64,000 nt of DNA from Argopecten irradians (taxonomy: Eukaryota; Mollusca; Bivalvia; Pectinida; Pectinidae): positions 37,627,604-37,691,603 of the forward strand of contig NC_091138.1 of assembly GCF_041381155.1 (NCBI RefSeq), in the 5' to 3' direction. Positions 25,681 to 39,200 of the stretch are shown piece after piece. The position numbers and the translations under genes were made by a program. Each line of letters opens with the position of its first letter. Position 1 is the stretch's first letter. The notes under the pieces were generated by a model that saw nothing but the letters and a program-made list of their open reading frames with translations, was not told where the DNA came from and made no database searches.

Positions 25681-26058
25681 TTAAAGGCCCACTACCTACA
25701 CGAAAAAAAAACAAAATTAATCTTTAATACGAAAATAACATAATAACAACAAGATTTATATCAATGGTCAAAGGCGAGGTTACAATACCAAACAAATACA
25801 AGTTTCCCTATATATTATATGTTAACGATGAAGATTTACTTTCTTGCGTTACTGTCTTGCGCAGTAATATAGTCAACTAAAGTGCGTTAATTAGGAAGGC
25901 GGCAAAAAACAATACAACCCATGCTATTTAATTATTCAGAAGATTATGATAAGTGTAGTATTAATGTTAAGCTAATCACTTTTGTAACTCTATAAAATTT
26001 ATCAATCTCCTTTTACATAATTTTGAAATTAAAAGCCGTTTTGGAAAGTTAATGGGTA
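25681..26058 (+). mobile_element. MITE family M (AAAGGCCCACTACC), copy 2
   Basis: Starts TTAAAGGCCCACTACCT and ends near GGAAAGTTAATGGGTAAACC. It shares internal landmarks with the copies at 13753 and 56955: 'gtcttgcgcagtaatatagt', 'agtcaacta', 'cttttgtaactctataaaat' and a terminal 'aaaagccgttt'. It is more diverged than the other two. Confidence 0.65.
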
Positions 26059-26878
26059 AACCTTTTATCTGGCATCTTTCTAGAAATGTGAAAGAGCTAG
26101 AACTCATTTAGCCATCCAATGTTATTAACCAGAAATTTGACCCCTTTGACCTTGAATTTTATAATTATATCTTTTGACCATTTTTTTTTAACTTCCTTCT
26201 GGGAACTTGTGTGTAAGCTTATCTGCCAAATGTGGTATTCTATCACAGATGATAATTCTTGGTGGATGAGAAGACATTCCAATTAACTGAAAATACTGGA
26301 TTGATAATGGATGTCATACTGTGGTATCATCCTCAGCACTAAGCCACATCATTGACTCCAGGTAAAGGCTGTATTTATTAATAGGGTATTACAATTTATA
26401 AGCTGTAACACTATTTTCAGTTTGACATGATTCATTTTTATTTTTCTCTCTGGTCATGACTGATATACACCGGCTAAATTGTTGGTTCTTATTGAACACC
26501 AGTGTTACTTATCTTAACACTATACATAGAAAATGTGTACTGGTACAGTACATCTCCATACTTATAACAAATGGTATCTATAATTCTTCATACTTGTTAA
26601 ACAGACCAGCATAATTCATTTCACATATTCTGTAATTACATCAAGAATACTATACAATGTATTGTAAATATAGTATTGCACAACCCAAATTAAGCATCAA
26701 ATTAAGCTTGCTTATATTTCCAGCAACATAGCTTTGATACTACGATTTGAAGATATAGACAGGAGTATTATTGAATGTCATATATGAATGGGGAATACAA
26801 TACAAAGCGATATTATCTGTGTGTCCTTTGTCTTACAAGAGTATCCACATACACTTTATCTCGCAAGAGAATTCACAT
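26059..26878. other. Intergenic stretch, nothing recognised
   Basis: AT-rich, no coding exon, no clear repeat structure. Confidence 0.4.
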
Positions 26879-27223
26879 ACCGTATTCACCGTAATTAGCG
26901 CCAAGAGCGATTAAAAATTTAACAAGGGGGATGCTTAATAGGGACCAAAATGTAAGTTAAGGGTGAAAAAACTACATTAAAAGTTAGTCATATTTTAATT
27001 CTTTCTGTTCTCGTGGCACAATAATCTGTTACTGTCAGTAAACATGCATATGCCTTTTATCTTTTGAGACACTTAAAACATCTTAATTTACATGTGAAAG
27101 ACTCACAAGTTCATTGTAGTATGGGATGCAAAGTTGATGGGGCGTTTATACAACTTCAACTCTTCTCCAGAAAAGGGGAGGAGCACTTATAGGGGGAGGG
27201 GCACTAATAACAGTGAATACAGT
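26879..27223. mobile_element. MITE with ACCGTATTCACC ends
   Basis: The left end ACCGTATTCACCGTAATTAG and the right end, complement ACTGTATTCACTGTTATTAG, are inverted repeats of about 25 bp with few mismatches. The left end continues into GCGCC. The core of about 300 bp is non-coding and includes a GGGGGAGGGGC block near the right end. Confidence 0.6.
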
Positions 27224-28386
27224 ATCAATAATCTTTTTTGGTGATTTCATACAAAAACATACACAGATGCAATGCATACTGATTTGCAAAAGAATTTTGG
27301 CAAAGGCATACTCTTTCAAATACACTTTCAAATATACATCTATTTTACACACATTCATTGTTCACTGACTACACTCACCAGCCTCACACACTATCATACT
27401 AATAAAATAATAATGATGGCCGATATAAAATCTATATGTATGATAAATGTGTGGTATTCAAGCTGAAAAATGGTACAACAATCTATTAAATAATATAAAT
27501 TTATAGTTTGTGAGGAAAAATATGTGAATATATGATCGGCTGTTACCTTATAAATCTGAAAATGTGTAAGTTGAAATCAATATCTGAATATTTTTGCAGA
27601 ATAGAGAAGTATTATAAGGCAACCAGAAGTCTGTAAGTACATGTATATCTATACAGATGATAAATACTCAAGTATAAAACCAGAAATCTTTCCCTAACAC
27701 ACAGAGAATGTCAGTTAGCTGATTAATTAAAACATTTTTTTTCTTAAAAGTTCAAGCAGTAGTCATGTAAACTTGACAGTCAATTTTCAAATTAACTCAA
27801 TCATATTAAATTAGTTTCAAAGATCTTTACCAGCTTTCCACTTTTGAAAAAAAATAATCCCTTTGAAATCTCTGCATTTTGATTTTTTTTAACTCAATCA
27901 TCAAGGCTAACAGGACTTTTTTGTTAATGTTACTGGTATATTAAAGGATGATAAGTTCACATTTATCACAATAGATAACTTGATAACTGTTTAATTTTCC
28001 ACTATATATATACAGCGTTGATTAATATATATTTGTGACAATTATTTACTTCAAGTTTAAAATATCTTAATTTCTCTGATGACCTTTATCATCATCCTGG
28101 CTAATATAAATAGATGATAAGAATGATAAAGACAATGGTATAATAAAATAAATATGTACAGAGAATGCATTAAAATAACCAAGAGTACATGAGTATATCC
28201 ATAATCTTGACCCTGCTTTATAAAACAAAATAAATAAATAATTATGATATATTCTGCAGCATTTTGTTAAGTACAGTTATCCACTCTTGAAAGCCATCGA
28301 TCATCAATTGTTGTCACTGGCCAAAAGATACATGACACACTTGGTTGTTTTTTTTTTCCATGAAGTTTAAGATGAACACAGAGCTA
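27224..28386. other. Intergenic stretch, nothing recognised
   Basis: AT-rich region without recognisable exon or repeat family. Confidence 0.4.
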
Positions 28387-28530
28387 AACTCGATTTTCAC
28401 TATTCTATGATGATAAGTCTTCTCAGAAGATCTTCCACCTCATAGCCGGAAGAGCTTCCAGCACCAGAAGAGCTATAAATCATGTGTCCGGAAGTTATAT
28501 TCAGGAAGTAGAAGAGGGCAAATCAAGTTA
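28387..28530. mobile_element. Palindromic MITE, family P, copy 2
   Basis: Ends AACTCGATTTT and GCAAATCAAGTT. The core contains 'tcttctcagaagatcttcc', itself nearly palindromic, and 'ggaagttatattcaggaagt' in the opposite sense to the 'agaatataacttctg' of copy 1. About 144 bp. Confidence 0.65.
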
Positions 28531-30203
28531 GGTTCAGTGCTTCTCACATCAGCTGATAACTCCGCATTAAAAAAGATAAAATATTTTACTGAGGTGGGAT
28601 GATGGGAAATAAAGTAGAAAAATAATTATCTGTACATGCATTCCATTTGTAGCTTTCAAACTATGAAATACACCAATGTTAAATAACTTTCAAGCATGTG
28701 CCATACCTTAAATACATTGTACGGTATATGATGAAATATATATATAACATGTTGAATTGAATCAAGATGTAAATAAATATGCTGAACAGCTAGTTGCAAT
28801 GATGCTGATGATAATCTCGTGGATTATAATTCATATGATGAGCACTTTAACTTACAAACTTATAGCATTAAGCACCAGTTAACATATTTTGTACTAAAAT
28901 ACATACGGTCTATTTCTCATACATGGGTATGATATGCAGATACAATAGGCAAGCAACATAGTTAATCTTGAGGCCTTTGTGTTTGGGGAATTAAATACTT
29001 CAACAATCATATGACTAGAAGGTGTGAACCTTGGTAACTTCCTTGTTGTACAACAGTTAAAACACTTATTTTGTGCTAGTGATTGTAAATTGTACAACTC
29101 GGTTGAAAAAATTGGCGACATGATTTATGAATCGTACAAAAATCAACACAACCACAATATGGTCAGCCCTAAAAGTACTGTTATTATACACAAACATTAT
29201 TTTCATAACCTGATATGATATGAATATATAATGTCCCAAATTCCACCTCAGTTTGAAGTATGGTTTTAAAGATATTCATTTGAAAATGGACATCTAGAGG
29301 CATTATAATAAACTTAAGATAAAGATATGTGAATATTAAATTCTACTTTAGATAAAGATATGAGAATATTATATTCTACTTCAGATAGAGATCTGTGAAT
29401 ATTACATTTTAACTCTTCAAATAAGTTTACTTTTAAATTAGATATCCTTTCCTTGTTGAATTAAAGAAGAAATGATGAATATTTGATGAAATGCAAAAAG
29501 TTAACCTTTTTTAACTGTACATACATATAGTAAGTATTTTGTAATGCATGGCTAGTTATATTTGATGATATTTTTGCGACTTTGCTGAGTATACTATCGA
29601 CAAATGTGAGGAGTATCACATACCCTTGTGGAAAGATCATGAAATTTTAATTGAGTCAAATTTTCTCAATTTTAGTGAAACATGAAAATTTTGATCCCCA
29701 ATAATAACCAGGTATACAACATTAAGGCTCTGTACATCTGTTAGTTTTTTCTTGGTCCCTGTCAAACTTTACACTAACAATACAAGCCTACTTGAATATG
29801 ATACTCTAAGTTTTACAAAGGTCCTATATAATCCAGTACATTTTGATGTCTGCTGTCCTGGACTATGGGAGGACTGAAACTGGCCAACAAAGTCCAGCTT
29901 TACTGGGTCCAGTCTAAATCCTGAGGTTCTGTGTACTTTAATTATTAAAACTGAAAAGACCTACAGCTATAGTCTATATTGTCCATTACAACTTTGAGGT
30001 CTTTGGGACTCTGGATGGGATAGGAAAGATTAAAACAAGCAAGTACTTGATACAATTGAGGTTTGGGACTGGAGCCTATAATCTCCATAATAACAAGGTA
30101 CATTTTGTGGTCTACAGTCCAGTGTTCACAACTTGGCTGGACTGAGTTTACATAAACGTTAAAAGGGTCTACTTATAACTTGGTATCATAAATGTTTTGA
30201 GGT
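28531..30203 (-). other. Region downstream of SNX29, with degenerate repeats
   Basis: This follows the SNX29 stop codon (30204-30206) and probably includes its 3' UTR. A short tandem repeat of about 37 bp occurs three times at 29300-29410 ('agataaagatatg.gaatatt'). Between about 29740 and 30203 there are diverged copies of the last SNX29 coding segment, described among the findings. No further gene was seen. Confidence 0.4.
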
Positions 30204-33200
30204 CTACAGTCCCGTATACTCTGGTTGGGCTGGTGAAGTTTGAGGTTGGCCTGATGATGTTTGTAGACTTGCAGTGGATTGAGTTTTCTTCATGCCTTTT
30301 TTCTTTGATTCCTTCTCCGGGGATTTATCACTGAAAATTCAATAAAGAAGTGTCATACTATCACCAACAATATATTACGCCTAAACTGTGTCTAAAAGTT
30401 CCCAAACACGAACTGGCCCATAGAGAGTCAGTTGTATCAATGGTAGGCATTTCAATCCCTAGATCATATTCAAATATGAATGATATGCATTGAGTAGTTC
30501 CAGACAAGAATCTGAATGTCAGTAGACTATACACTTACCTACAATCTAATTAGAATTTAACTTGTAATTCCGCCCCACTCGGGATCACCTCAGCATGACC
30601 CCTGTGGTTAGCCAATCAGCGTACAGAACGAATATACGTACCCAGCCTACTATACCTTTCGGCCGGGTACGAATTGGTCCCTATGTGTCGTAGTGGAGCA
30701 CTGCCTCCGAAAATCACTCGGGCACAGTTTTCTATACTTTTTTTTTTATTTTTACTTTTATATTATTTTTGTCTAAAACAAACATAACTACCATTCTTAA
30801 TATATACTGAACTGCTCACTAGACTTCAAATTCACAACTTGTGGACTTGCCGTATAAATTCCCTTCAGAAAGACCTTCATATGTATTATTAAAAAAAATA
30901 ATGACCGAATTTGATATTTCATATAGTTCAGTTTCATTCCCTAGTAGGTAAGCGATATAAAAAAGTACGATAAAATGCAAAGAAACATTTTATAATGGTT
31001 TGCATAATAATTACTTTGCTCCATTAGCAGTAATAGGCACCAATTGCAGCTCTAAAGACAACACCATTTTCTGTCTAAAAGTCTTTTGAGCTACAATATT
31101 GCAACTAAGCAGCGTCTTGCCTACGAAATCTTCCTTGTGGTTGATTCTCTTTTGGAAGTATAAACGGCTAACAGTATGTCCCAAGATGATCTGAGATAGG
31201 TCAGAGTCTAAGTCGATTTGCCCTCTTCTAATTCCAGAATATAACTTCTGTTCACTCGATTGTAGCTCTTCTACTTCTGGAATCTCCTCCGTCTATAGGC
31301 TGGAAGATCTTCTGAGAAGACTTCTCTTCTTAGAGGAGCGCAAGTCGAGTTGAGCTCTGAGATCATGCTGAGGTGCCCTGAACGGGGTGTTGTTAGATTT
31401 TGTTTTGGAGCGTAACATAGAGGATCATAGTGGAGAGGAATTACAAGACTACTCTAATTTTAATTAGATTGCACTTACCTGAAGAAAGGTAGGGCTAAAG
31501 TTAGCCTCTCCTTATTAACAGCAGCAGCTAAAGTGGGCTCTTTCTCCAGTAGGTGGTTAATCACCTTCCGTAGATAGGTCTGGAACACTTTCCGTCTGTT
31601 TTCTACGACCTTCGTGTCCTACAACACAACAAACATTTTACTTACAAGCAACAAAGCTGACAAACAATACGATTTCTGTAAAGTCATTTTATTGTTCGAG
31701 TAAAATTTGAAAGAAATTGTCCCATCATATCTGTTAAGTTTCTAGCATTGGCTGGGGACATCAAAAAATTTAAACAAACAATCAAAGCCTGCTTTTTTAA
31801 ATACACATGCAGGTTCCAAAAATTCTTCAAATCTCCATTTTATCTCATTTGAATGTGGGAGATTTAGAATTTATTTTATTTCTATTTTTTTCTTTTTTTT
31901 TATTTTCAAATATATTGCAGCGGTACTCAAATATTAGCGCATGTTATAAATTTAATATAAATGATTGGCAAAAATATTTGAAACAGGAACAAAAACAGTA
32001 TTTTATGATGAAACACTTAAGTTATTACATACATAATATATTTTTTATCCATTGTATGTTGAATTGATGAAAATTTTGCCGCATGTAATCTCCAAAAGGG
32101 TTTCCAAATTGGAGAACCTTGAATTTTTAGCATTTGACCATTAACAGCTATCACTGCATTCAATTTATTTAGTTTTTTTTTATCTGGACTGTGAATCAGA
32201 GTTACTTTGTGCGTTGATGGCAAATTAAACATTATCTTACCTTTCTTCCTATTGTCTTTTTCGGTGGGAATTCATATCTTCCTATTGCAGGATATTGTTT
32301 CTTTATTTGGACATGAAATTGATGAAACTGGCTGAACCTTTTATATGTATTCCATTCTTCATCCTGGATCCGTACATAGATCTGGAACAAAATTATCATA
32401 ATTCTAAATGACCAAAATCACAATAAATGGTCCAATAGGACAAATAAACAGAAATTGTCTATTTATAGGAGGGAAGAAGAAGATTTTGTAAAGTTTGTTG
32501 AAACATTATTCTAATTTCCTGGTTCACATCGCAAAGAAAATGTTACCAGTTTTGATAGATGTTTTTTTCACAACTTTGCATAATAAATTTTGTATATTTG
32601 AGTATTTTTTTATTTTAAATATGGCATGGGTCTGATGCAAAGACGAGATAACTCAACCCAAGCGTGAGAGGTTTAGCTAGCCAGCAATAGGTTAACAGCC
32701 ATATGAGATTGAGATATATATACTGCCTCACTGAAAATAGTAAATAAGATTCTACTTGGTTTTGCTGAAGCCTTTATATTTCATCTATTTAATACAAGGG
32801 TTTTATTCGGTAATCTGTGTCTGAGATTTTGAACATTACCTGGTAAACATGATGTTGGTCAGAGGAAGCTCCCTGAAGGAATGCTGACGGTATCCAGATG
32901 TTGACTAGAGTATTCAGGTGTAGCGAGAAACTGAAACGTACAAATTTTACATTCAAAATATTTTTTGTAGGCTAAATAATTTGCAGAAAGGGGAATGTAT
33001 CTGATTTCCATGTTATAATTTGCAGAAAGTGGAAAGTATCTGATTTCCAGGTTTTTAATTGTTGTAATCATAAAATAACATAGAAGTAATTTTACTTAAA
33101 CACATATAGACTTGTTATCAAAAAATACAGCAAACAAAATTATCAATTGAAAATTAACAAAATTTATTTAAATACAAAACCCCATTTTTTAAAATATAAT

Positions 33201-36200
33201 TTTCTGTAAATAAGACAAATTGTTCCCGCACCTGTCCATGTCCATACTCAATGACTCGTCTGTCAACTGTAGGTCGTGTGGAAGCTGTAACATACGGTAT
33301 AGAAAAAATGGGAGTAGTTTAATGGCATTTAAACATTTTATTTAACACAAAGTTCATCATAAAATCAAGTGTAAATGAGCATCAGATACAAAATGTACTT
33401 TTTATAAAGATGTAGACAGCCTAGTCAAACAAGAATTTAAGACAATCTACACAAGGTGTTAAATACTCTTCATGGAGAGAAATCCAAGGAAACCTCTCGC
33501 AGAAAATTAACCAAGCCTTGGTTGATACACTACTGTAAACATCTTTCGTGGCTACAAAATTTTGCAATTTCAATTTTCAAACAAAATCACAACAAATAAC
33601 ATTCAAGGATTTAAAAACTGAATGCTAATTCCTCTAACTATGATTTAGATATTTAATTGTGGAGATCAACTTGGATCACGAAATTGGCAAAAGAACTTAG
33701 TTTTAAGTATCTGAAAAAATGTATAAAAACATACCCTCTTTATTATACCCAAAAGATAAGGATACTTACTGGCCCCCTAAGGTCCACTAGCTCTCTCTGT
33801 ACACGGCGTAACATGGCGTCTTTGTTGTTGAGTGTCCTATGTAACATTTCATTGAACTCCATGAGCTCACCATGCATCTCTGCTACCTGGGGACAGTAAC
33901 GTTACATGAAATATTTATACGGTAATTGGTAAATTAAGTTAATCTTTCTTTAATTGGGGATACAGAGTTTATAAGAAATAATTTATCAAACTGATAAACA
34001 TGTTGGCAACCAGCTGTACTAGAAAAAAAAATAACAAAAAGAATTTTTACTTTTTGGAGCCTGGCTCAGGAGATGTTTCTCTTCTTATTTTGATGCCATT
34101 ACAGAATATGTAATATATCTAACATATTACCTGTATCAACTTCTTCTCATACTCTGATGCCTCGTGACTGTAGTCCACACTAGGTTTGGCTGGTGGTATA
34201 TTGGGCTGGGGTTCCTCTAGGTGGATACCTAAATTGTCTGTAAACCATAATAACACTCTAGATAGGGTGACATCATTTAAATGGATCAGCATCATTTTGT
34301 CTCACATCAAGACTCTTTCCCTAAAAGCTGAGTCTAGTTTGGGTACTATGTAACTACTGAACATTTGAGATAGGTTCTGGTTAAGTTATTAATAAAATAC
34401 TGTTTCTTGTTAAAAGTCGTCATGTAAAAATCTCCAAAGCCAGGGAGGTGTCCAAAACTCATTGTACCCATACAGACAAGTTTCTTACCAATGTATACCT
34501 TTTGTTTCATGTTAAAATGCATCACATTATATATGTAACCATATGTATCAGCAGAATACATCTAACATTGGTCACACATGATTGATTGTAAGAAGTGAAG
34601 TCATCAGTAATATAAGATATACTCAAAACTCACCATCCACCTGTGAGCCCTCGGCCCTCAGCATCTGTACCGCGTTTACATAGCGTCTCAACTGGTGTTT
34701 CAGCAACTCGTTCTCTCTGAAACAGCACAAACAACATTTAATGGTTAACATGTTAAGATCACTTAATACATTCTAAGACATGCATGACTAAGCTATGTAT
34801 CAAATAATTGCAGTATTAATTCATATATACCATAAATAGCCTGTTACTTTGGTAGGAATGATACTTTCACAATTCTCGGGACATTGCAATGATCGCAAAA
34901 ATTTAATCCACATAATATTGAGAAATGGTTGAATGATGTAAACAGATAAAATTCTATTTCCTGATTTTTGGTTAAAATTGCGAAAATCTTGAATGAGGCA
35001 TATTTAACTTCTATAAAAAATACTTAGTCTTTGACCAATTAAGATGCTCTATAATGTGAAACAACTCCAGCAGTCTTTGGCAAATACCGGTGTGCATATA
35101 TATCAAGAACAAGACTTAAAAGAAATGAAAATTTTTTTTTATAAACATTTCAAACTTGTGGCTCATGTGCATTATTTACTTTTATATGGCGTACATGATT
35201 ATGAAATTGTAAAGACTGCAATATCAAATCATGTGTTGAAATATATTCTAATATAGTAAACCACGGTTATAATGAACCTCTGTTTTAAACCACGGTTATA
35301 ATGAACCTCTGTGGACCAACAATATTACATTGTTATAAGCATAGTTCTTTATACAGGTACATATATTGCATACATAAATCTTATAAGACCACTCAAGGGC
35401 AATGACAGATACTACGCTATAACCATGAATTTAAAACATGTTTCTTATAAACATGTTTTACTGTACTATTTTATAAAAGTTTTTTATCAATATCAGTATC
35501 ATAAATCTGAAGTTCAGTACTTTTGTAAAGCCTGATATTTGGCTGTCTCCTTTTCCTGTTTAGCTGAATGGCTGATCTTCATGTCCTCGATGGTCGCCCG
35601 CAGTGAGGATGAGGTCTCCATTTCTAGCTGTAGATTTTCTTGTAAACTCCTGTAATAGACATCACTTATCATTATACTGTAGCTTATCCAATAAACTCAT
35701 GCATCATATAACTTATCCAGTAACAAAGTTAATGATAATTTAAATTTATTTCAATGTCTCTGCCTCCGGTGGAGAGAAGATTTCACTAGACAAGCAGTAC
35801 ATCGTGACTCCCACATACTGTAAACCAGCTTTCTTTCTTGTGCCATTTACTGTTGCGAATTTCGCGATCAGAGTAAATTCACGAAAGCCTATCTCGGCAA
35901 ATTAATATCTACAACATATATAATAACAGGAATCTCCATTCAATTTTCAAATCTGTGAATGTTAATTTTTGCGAAATGGTTTTGATATGGAAATTGCGAA
36001 AAAATTGCCATGAAAGACAGTTGCTTAATAGTACTCCCAATCAAAGCAAGAATACATTCTATAGCTTCCATGGAGTAACAAAAATTTCATTTGGGTATCT
36101 TCGTGAATATCTATAAAGGCGAAAATATTATAAAAAATACTACAATAATACCTGTTCTGTTCTTCCACCTCATCTTTCCTCATCATCATTGACACCACAG

Positions 36201-39200
36201 CCTGCTTCAGTTCATCTGTATTAAATTTTGAGTAGAATCAATAAGTTAGGTATGGTGAAGTACAAGTATAGTCCTGTGTCAGTATTATGAAATTAGTGGC
36301 ACTTTAAGTAAAACAGACTGATTAGTCATACTGTTTGCTTTATATTTAAGTTTAAAAGATTTCACTTTTAAAGGCTAAACAAAAAATAATTGGAGTCTTC
36401 AAGTTTTAAAAGTTAAGAAAATGAGGTTTAAAAGTAATTTGTTATAAAACCATAAAATGATGAATAATCATATTCAAAGCTTAATATTTTCTTAACAGGT
36501 GAAAATGGAAACAATTTTTCAACGAAGTTAGCTTTAAAATCATGTTATAATAATGATATTTTTTTAAAGCTGGATCCTTCTTAGGTAAAGCTGCTGATAG
36601 CTCTACAATACATTGTAGATAATAGCTACTAAAGATTTTACCTGTTGACATGGCATCTTTCTTTGCCACCACATCTACATTCCCACCATCTCCTTGGGTA
36701 CGATAACTGAAACATACAACAGCTATAATCATTACAGTACAGCCTTAAATTCTTATCAATCGAGTTTAGGTCAATTTTACCTGAAAAGAGCAAAAACGTC
36801 AAAAGTGTGAAATTGACCTCAATTTCAGTTCATTTTCAGGTGAATTTCAGGTCAAGCTCTTTTAAGGACAAATTTACCTGAATGCCTGTCACAAATATAG
36901 TACATTATGTATATAATTTACCATCCTAGTATTCTAACAAACGTTGGTATGTGTCTAGTGTAAAAGTTGTCTTAACATGCAGACATCCAGTTCTTTATTT
37001 AGTTCTTCACTCACCTATGAGCTGTTCCTTGCTGAGCCAGATCCAGGGCTAGGGCCGCTGAAGCTATGTCCATTCCCCCATACTTCTGACCATCTGAAGA
37101 ATCCACTACAAGTACAATGGGAAATTGTCAATAAGAGTGGTCAGGTTTTATAATGACTTAGCCATTCAGATTCATCTTTCAACTGACTGGCCATTGTTTG
37201 ATGTTCGATACGGATGTGAAAGGTCATGGGGTCACTGCCCTGGAATCATGCAGGTTATTCTCTGGGCATTCTGGTTGCCTCCCACTAAGACCCCTTAAAT
37301 CCAGGCCATTGGAAAACATTTATACAGATATTGTTTAACTTACTACTGATGTAAATTGATATTTAGTTTCCATGGTTTCTTTCATTGTCATAATCTTTTG
37401 AAATTTATTAGACGATAACAAAATCTCTTTCAAATGAGCATTGATTAATTTTTGTAACTGGACACAAAATCAATTTTACTAATGCATTTCTTTTTCTGTT
37501 TAAAATTGCTATTACTAACTTCAATATCATTTCAAATCTTACCTGATGAGCTGAGGTTATGTTCCACAATTATAGGTGAGGCCGAGGACAGATCGATAGG
37601 ATTACCAGAAGGAGTTAGGGGTATCAGATTACCAGGCTCACTGTAATACAGGTAAATGAAGTCAATCAGACATTATAAGCAAATAAAGGTAATATGTAGA
37701 TAAAGGAAATACATAGGACCTTAAATGACTGTCCATTTCATACATAATTTTATGGAACAAATCAATCAAAGATGAAGATCTAAAATGTGCAAGGTTTGAG
37801 AACATTCTTACCTTAACTCAAAATCAGCAGAGCTGAAAGAACTATGACTGTTTTGTCTGCCATTAGACGTCCCAGAAGTAATACTTGGCTCTCGAGGGTA
37901 CAACAACGACTTCTGATTTGATGAATCATTAGAAGGTGCCTTTAGTGAGGGTATTGTTGGCTTGGTCACATCACTATCAAAGTTTGAGTCGAATGAGCGC
38001 CTGCCCACCGTGGCTCCGTAGTCCGTCTCTTGCTGATCTAACTCTGACAGGTGGGAAGAGCTATAGGTCCCAGAATCATCTTCATCAAAACTAACTATGT
38101 TAGCCATCTTCTTTTTCTTCTTCTTCTCCTTTTTCTTCAGTATATCTTTCGACAAAATTGATCATCATAAAAGGCTTTGTAGTATACACCAAATGCAGTC
38201 AAAATGAACATAATCTAACAGAAACTAAAACATTAATGATTTAGACATAAGATTAACGTTAGGAATGTAACATTCTATTACATGTATAGGAAAATCTTGA
38301 AAATTACCACAAATTTTTGCTTAATTCATAGAATGGTATCTTCATTGAACCTGCTAAATTTCAGCAAATGTTGAAAGAAATTATATTTAGAAACTTAATG
38401 TATCTCATTTCTGTTCTTATTAAGGCATATAAATACAGGGGTTTTAATATCCTAAAACAACTTGGGTAAAGTACAATTTAGCATGGGTTAGTCTCACCTT
38501 CCAGTGATTCAAACCTTATGTCAAATGATGATGTCATAAGCACGGGATGGTGGGACAAATCAACGGTAAATTGTACTTTACACATGTTGTTTTGGGATCT
38601 CAAAACCCACATATTGTAAGACATTACTATTTTAATTTTTTTCAATATCCATATAAACATAATTTAATTGCAATTTGAAGCTTTTTATTTGCTTAAAAAT
38701 GCTCCACCGCTGACAAATGGTATTTTTTCACTATCAAAAACAGGAGCAGACGATTTATTATTTTTCTTCAGTTACAAAAGTTACTTAATTTACACCATTA
38801 CCACATTGAAAAGTTGAGCTTCTAATTTTACTTCAAGTTAAATACATGAAAAATAATTAAAGATGCTCCACCGCTGACAAATGGTACACTATCAAAAATA
38901 TGAGCAGACGATTTAGTATTTTTCTTCAGTTAAAAAAGTTACTTACTTTACACCATTACCACCATTGAAAAGTTTAAGCTTCTAATTTTACTTTAAGTTA
39001 AAAATATAAAAAATAATTAATTGCATCCCGAAAAAATTCCATGTCACTATATCCTATATGGAATGAAATACTGCTGTTCAAGTGATGAATATCATTTATG
39101 CTCTGTCGGCGGTGGAGCATCTTTAATTGCATCCCGAAAAAAATTCCGTGGCACTAAATCTTATATGGAATGAAGTAATAATTGCAAAAGCACCAACGGC

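Noticed and set aside
35815-36130. Possible MITE with 'gcgaatttcgcga'-type sequence
   Set aside because: Some inverted similarity at the ends, but too weak and of uncertain borders to list.
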